Of a DNA stretch of 64,000 nucleotides, positions 60,707-64,000 are shown in pieces. Numbering within the stretch: the first letter of the stretch is position 1; every line of letters begins with the position of its first letter. Both the position numbers and the translations under genes were made by a program. The DNA is taken from NCBI RefSeq assembly GCF_025643255.1, contig NZ_CP087112.1, positions 1,550,001 through 1,614,000 of the forward strand, given 5' to 3'. Below the pieces are notes generated by a model, which was given only the letters and a program-made list of their open reading frames with translations, was not told where the DNA came from and ran no database searches. The DNA is from Halomonas sp. 7T. GTDB taxonomy: Bacteria; Pseudomonadota; Gammaproteobacteria; Pseudomonadales; Halomonadaceae.

Positions 60707-61606
60707 ATGCCCGTGGATGACGTCATTTCTGCACCCCAGAGTGCCGATCTCCTGATCCCTTTGATACCTGGGGTCGTTTTTCAGTTTCACCGTTCTCACT
60801 CTGGGAAAATGCGTTTTTCGTATCTGGAAGGCGGTGGGGAATCGCTAGAACATATCGACCGACAGCAATTAACAGCAGATGCCAATCCACTTATCAAACA
60901 GCTGACCGATAGCGATTACCCTAAAATCATGTCAGCTATAGAACGCTCAGCCAGGTGGATGTTGCCACTTTCAACACGCTTTCGGCTGCCTTTTCCCAAG
61001 GATAAGCCACGCTGGATTGCCGTTAGCGCCAAGCCTGCATCAGCCGCAGATGGCGTTATCTGGAGTGGGATCATGATGGACATTACCGAGCAAGTCGCAG
61101 AAGAGCAGCGGCTGCGTAGGCTATGCGATACGGACCCGTTGACCAGCCTGCCCAACCGACGAAAATTGATGCTGCATCTAAACCACTTATCGTCGCTCAG
61201 TGCCCGTCACGGCACCCCTTTTTCAATAATGATTGCAGACATTGACCATTTTAAGCAGATCAATGACCGCTGGGGTCACTTAGAAGGTGACAGCATACTG
61301 AAACAACTGGCTACGCGAACTCAAGCGTTATTGCGCTGTGAAGACATGGTCGCCAGGCTAGGGGGTGAAGAGTTTATGGTCGTGTTGCCGCTGACCCCGC
61401 TGCAACAATGCCATAAGCTTGCTAACCGCTTACGCGATGCGATTGCCAACTATGATTTCGGCATCGGTGCTGGACAAGTAACGCTCAGTATTGGCGTAGC
61501 CGAATATCGCTGCGGAGAACCGCTCGATAGCTTAATTACTAGGGCCGATCAAGCCTTATACAGCGCTAAAGATATTGGCCGCGACTGCGTCTGCCTTCTA
61601 CCCTAA
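60707..61606 (+). CDS. Diguanylate cyclase with N-terminal PAS-like domain
   Basis: This 299-residue soluble protein has a PAS-like sensory part at residues about 20-130 (ending IWSGIMMDITEQVAEEQRL) and a GGDEF domain at about 135-299 (DPLTSLPNRRKLM, DIDHFKQINDRWGHLEGD). The active site is GGEEF, and RCED five residues before it is a product-inhibition I-site (RxxD), so it should make cyclic di-GMP with feedback control. The ATG at 60707 has TTGGAGAT upstream. The signal is unknown. Confidence 0.9.
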   Translation: MPVDDVISAPQSADLLIPLIPGVVFQFHRSHSGKMRFSYLEGGGESLEHIDRQQLTADANPLIKQLTDSDYPKIMSAIERSARWMLPLSTRFRLPFPKDKPRWIAVSAKPASAADGVIWSGIMMDITEQVAEEQRLRRLCDTDPLTSLPNRRKLMLHLNHLSSLSARHGTPFSIMIADIDHFKQINDRWGHLEGDSILKQLATRTQALLRCEDMVARLGGEEFMVVLPLTPLQQCHKLANRLRDAIANYDFGIGAGQVTLSIGVAEYRCGEPLDSLITRADQALYSAKDIGRDCVCLLP

Positions 61607-61632
61607 GGAGAGAAAAGCAACCGGAGCACATC

Positions 61633-61971
61633 ATGTCGAATCTCTCCCAAACGCATTGCGAACCCTGTAGCGGCAATGCCGAACCGCTCTCTCCCCAAGC
61701 GTGCCAACAGCATCTTCAGTCACTTCCAGAGTGGCAGATTGTGGAGCACGATGGCATCATGAAGCTAACGAAACCTTTTTCGTTTCGTAACTTTGCTGAT
61801 GCGCTTGCGTTTACCCAGCGCGTTGGCGAATTAGCTGAGCAGGCTGGGCATCACCCGGTGATTGCTACCCAGTGGGGTAGCGCCACCGTTACATGGTGGT
61901 CCCATGAAATCAAAGGCCTGCATCTTAATGACTTCATTCTTGCCGCCAGAACCGACGAGGTAGCCGAATAA
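61633..61971 (+). CDS. phhB: Pterin-4a-carbinolamine dehydratase
   Basis: This 112-residue enzyme recycles the pterin cofactor of phenylalanine hydroxylase. EQAGHHPVIATQWGSATVTWWSHEIKGLHLNDFILA contains the paired histidines and the conserved tryptophan/histidine of the active site. The next gene begins at the base after its stop, so it forms the phhB-phhC part of a phenylalanine-degradation operon. A phenylalanine hydroxylase gene (phhA) is not in the window. Confidence 0.94.
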   Translation: MSNLSQTHCEPCSGNAEPLSPQACQQHLQSLPEWQIVEHDGIMKLTKPFSFRNFADALAFTQRVGELAEQAGHHPVIATQWGSATVTWWSHEIKGLHLNDFILAARTDEVAE

Positions 61972-63162
61972 ATGTTTGAGCATATTGAGCGAGTCCCTGG
62001 AGATGCCATTCTCGGGCTGATCGAAGCTTTTAAAAAAGATACCAATCCACAAAAGGTCGACCTAGGGGTTGGTGTATATCGCGATGATGCAGGCAACACC
62101 CCAGTCATGCGCGCTGTCAAAGAAGCTGAAGCTCGCCTGCTCAAGAATGAAACCACCAAAACCTACATTGGTTCTCACGGCGCTCCTGCCTATGGAGAAG
62201 TCGTTCTGCCCATGGTGCTGGGTGAAGACTCACCGGTACTAAAAAACAAGCGTGCCAGCGCTACACAATCTCCTGGCGGTACCGGCGCACTGCGTTTAGC
62301 TGCTGATTTTGTAGCAAGCCAGCTACCTGGCAAAGGTATTTGGGTAAGCGACCCCACTTGGCCAAACCACCACGGCATATTTACCGCTGCGGGCATTGAG
62401 CTGCATAAATATCCATATGTTGATGCTGACAACCGCCTTGATTTCGACGGTATGTTGGCGGCGCTGAAAAGAATCCCAGAAGGCGATGTTGTAGTACTCC
62501 ACGCATGTTGCCACAACCCCACAGGCTTTGATCTCTCTAAAGAGCAGTGGCAAGAAGTGTTGGCCGTGCTGCGCGAGCGTCAGCTGTTACCGCTGGTTGA
62601 TTTTGCCTACCAGGGGTTTGGGCAAGGATTAGACGATGACGCTTATGGCCTACGCCTACTGGCGGAAAACTTAGATGAAGTCATCATCACAAGTTCCTGC
62701 TCTAAAAACTTTGGCATTTATTGCGAGCGTACCGGCTGCCTAATTACGGTAGCTAAAGATAGCGAGCAGATGGAAAACGTGCGCTCTCAAATCGCTATTG
62801 TCGCTCGTGAAAACTACTCTAACCCCCCCGCTCATGGCGGTGCCATCGTTAGCGAAATTCTTCACGACGCTGAACTGACCGCTATGTGGCGTGACGAGCT
62901 CACCGAAATGCGCGACCGCATCAACACCTTACGTCGTGACTTCGTCGAGGCTCTCAAGCCCTACGGCCTAGATCAGAAGTATGCCTGTGTGGCGGAACAG
63001 CAGGGCATGTTCTCCTACACCGGTTTAACACCCGAACAAGTAGACCGCCTACGCGATGAGTTTGGTATTTATATGGTGCGTTCAGGGCGCGCCAACGTGG
63101 CAGGTTTCTCCCATGAGAATCTTCCCTACTTGGCCAAGGCTATTGCAGCCGTTAACGAATAA
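61972..63162 (+). CDS. phhC: Aromatic amino acid aminotransferase
   Basis: This class I PLP-dependent aminotransferase has 396 residues and is close to TyrB/PhhC. The PLP lysine is in SSCSKNFGIYCERTGCL; DLGVGVYRDDAGNTPVM, HACCHNPTGFDLS and VDFAYQGFGQGLDDDAYGLR are typical, and the C-terminal MVRSGRANVAGFS carries the carboxylate-binding arginine. Direct adjacency to phhB supports tyrosine/phenylalanine as substrates, but aspartate aminotransferase activity is also possible. Confidence 0.93.
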   Translation: MFEHIERVPGDAILGLIEAFKKDTNPQKVDLGVGVYRDDAGNTPVMRAVKEAEARLLKNETTKTYIGSHGAPAYGEVVLPMVLGEDSPVLKNKRASATQSPGGTGALRLAADFVASQLPGKGIWVSDPTWPNHHGIFTAAGIELHKYPYVDADNRLDFDGMLAALKRIPEGDVVVLHACCHNPTGFDLSKEQWQEVLAVLRERQLLPLVDFAYQGFGQGLDDDAYGLRLLAENLDEVIITSSCSKNFGIYCERTGCLITVAKDSEQMENVRSQIAIVARENYSNPPAHGGAIVSEILHDAELTAMWRDELTEMRDRINTLRRDFVEALKPYGLDQKYACVAEQQGMFSYTGLTPEQVDRLRDEFGIYMVRSGRANVAGFSHENLPYLAKAIAAVNE

Positions 63163-63182
63163 TCGCTAACGCCCGCCCTACC

Positions 63183-63215
63183 ACGCCCAGGCCTGCCGCC
63201 TGGGCGTTTTCTTTT
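63183..63215 (+). terminator. Terminator after the aminotransferase gene
   Basis: ACGCCCAGGC pairs with GCCTGGGCGT around CTGCC, followed by TTTTCTTTT. It ends the phhB-phhC operon. Confidence 0.9.
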
Positions 63216-63395
63216 GTATTTTACAATCTTCCCCCCTGAATTCTAAGCCATAACTTGTGTACAATTGCGCGCTTGCCGCCAGAGCCTGGGGCGCCCGTGC
63301 GGCGTTCTGTGCAAAGCAACGCTTGACCGATTAGTCAAAACTTAGGCAAACTCAGCGTAGCCTTGCATACAACCACTATAACCAAGAGGCCTAAC

Positions 63396-64000
63396 ATGGC
63401 GGCTGCCAGCACCCACTATCCGTGGTACAAAAAAGAAGATACCGACGCGTTCTTCGCACTGTTTCAAAACAATATTGCCAACTTCGTTATCATCGCCATT
63501 ACGATGTTAGGCATGGGGTTCCCCAGCTCCATCGTGTATGGACAGGTTCTCCCTGGCGCCGCCATTGCAGTCATGGTTGGCAACTTTTATTATGCTTGGA
63601 GCGCTTCACGTCTTGCCCGCAAAGAGAACCGCAGTGATGTCACGGCGCTCTCCTACGGCATCTCAACACCGGTCATGTTTGTGTTTCTGTTTGGCGTACT
63701 GCTCCCAGCCAAACAGTTAACCGGCGATGCCGAACTCGCCTGGAAAGTGGCGGTTGCCGCCTGTTTTATCAGCGGGGCGATTGAATCCTTGATTAGCGTT
63801 ATTGGCCGGTGGGTGCAGTATCATTTGCCACGTGCGGCAATGCTAGGCGCCGTCGCTGGGGTGGCGCTCACCTTTATCGCTGGCGAAATGCTATTTAAGA
63901 CATTAGAAATGCCGGTAATCGGCCTCGTGGTACTCGGCATTATCATCGTAGGCTTGGTGGCCCGTGTCAGCATGCCCTTCAAGTTGCCGACATCACTGTT
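63396..64000 (+). CDS. NCS2 family permease (partial, 3' end outside the window)
   Basis: An ATG at 63396 with AAGAGG upstream opens a frame that runs off the window edge after 201 residues. The visible protein is polytopic: FVIIAITMLGMGFPSSIVYG, GAAIAVMVGNFYYAWSASRLA, SYGISTPVMFVFLFGVLL and RAAMLGAVAGVALTFIAGEML. The ALSYGISTP segment recalls purine/xanthine/uracil permeases of NCS2. It would be the third NCS2-like transporter in the window. Substrate unknown. Confidence 0.72.
   Translation, partial: MAAASTHYPWYKKEDTDAFFALFQNNIANFVIIAITMLGMGFPSSIVYGQVLPGAAIAVMVGNFYYAWSASRLARKENRSDVTALSYGISTPVMFVFLFGVLLPAKQLTGDAELAWKVAVAACFISGAIESLISVIGRWVQYHLPRAAMLGAVAGVALTFIAGEMLFKTLEMPVIGLVVLGIIIVGLVARVSMPFKLPTSL

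Overview
The window looks like the chromosome of a halophilic gammaproteobacterium, most likely Halomonas or a close relative. This is inferred from gene content and order (hda-perM-purM-purN, phhB-aromatic aminotransferase, a phasin, metNIQ) and moderately high G+C; there is no rRNA here to settle it. Nearly all coordinates are supported by open reading frames and ribosome-binding sites read directly from the sequence.

Left host flank (1-11948). A minus-strand run covers nucleobase salvage and molybdenum cofactor genes: riboflavin synthase, an NCS2 purine permease, apt, gpt, ung, upp, a uracil permease, mobB, a moaC-moaD fusion and moaE. On the plus strand metNIQ (methionine import) is followed by a free methionine-R-sulfoxide reductase. 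The metN leader carries a SAM-II-type riboswitch with an extra hairpin, followed directly by an intrinsic terminator. Two identical tRNA-Val(GAC) genes come next.

Prophage (11949-49486, 37,538 bp). This is a complete Mu-like transposable prophage with a siphophage-type tail (Pseudomonas B3/D3112 style). Both ends read TGT inward, both have a TGGCAC box at the same distance from the end, and the element is flanked by a 5-bp target duplication, ACTTA. The order is: C repressor and divergent operators; ner; early genes; transposase A and ATPase B; accessory early genes, gemA and mor; a moron block (TagO/VasI-like, lipoprotein, HEPN-like); lysis; small and large terminase, portal, F-type head protein with a C-terminal nuclease-like domain, G; an inserted sce7726-beta module; protease/scaffold, decoration, major capsid; tail genes including a -1 frameshift chaperone and a 1678-residue tape measure; tail-tip genes including a seven-bladed propeller inserted in a collar-like domain; and com followed by an adenine methyltransferase whose start codon lies in a hairpin.

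Right host flank (49492-64000). The prophage sits 71 bp upstream of a membrane-anchored endonuclease/exonuclease/phosphatase-family gene. After this come fumC, a phasin, hda-perM, purM-purN, dcd, an Mrp ATPase, a membrane-anchored coiled-coil protein, cobA, a GGDEF protein, phhB, an aromatic aminotransferase and the beginning of a third NCS2 permease.

The points most worth following are the metN riboswitch switch, the com-methyltransferase translational switch, the convergent sce7726-beta cargo, the moron block with a HEPN-like gene, and the propeller-in-collar tail protein.
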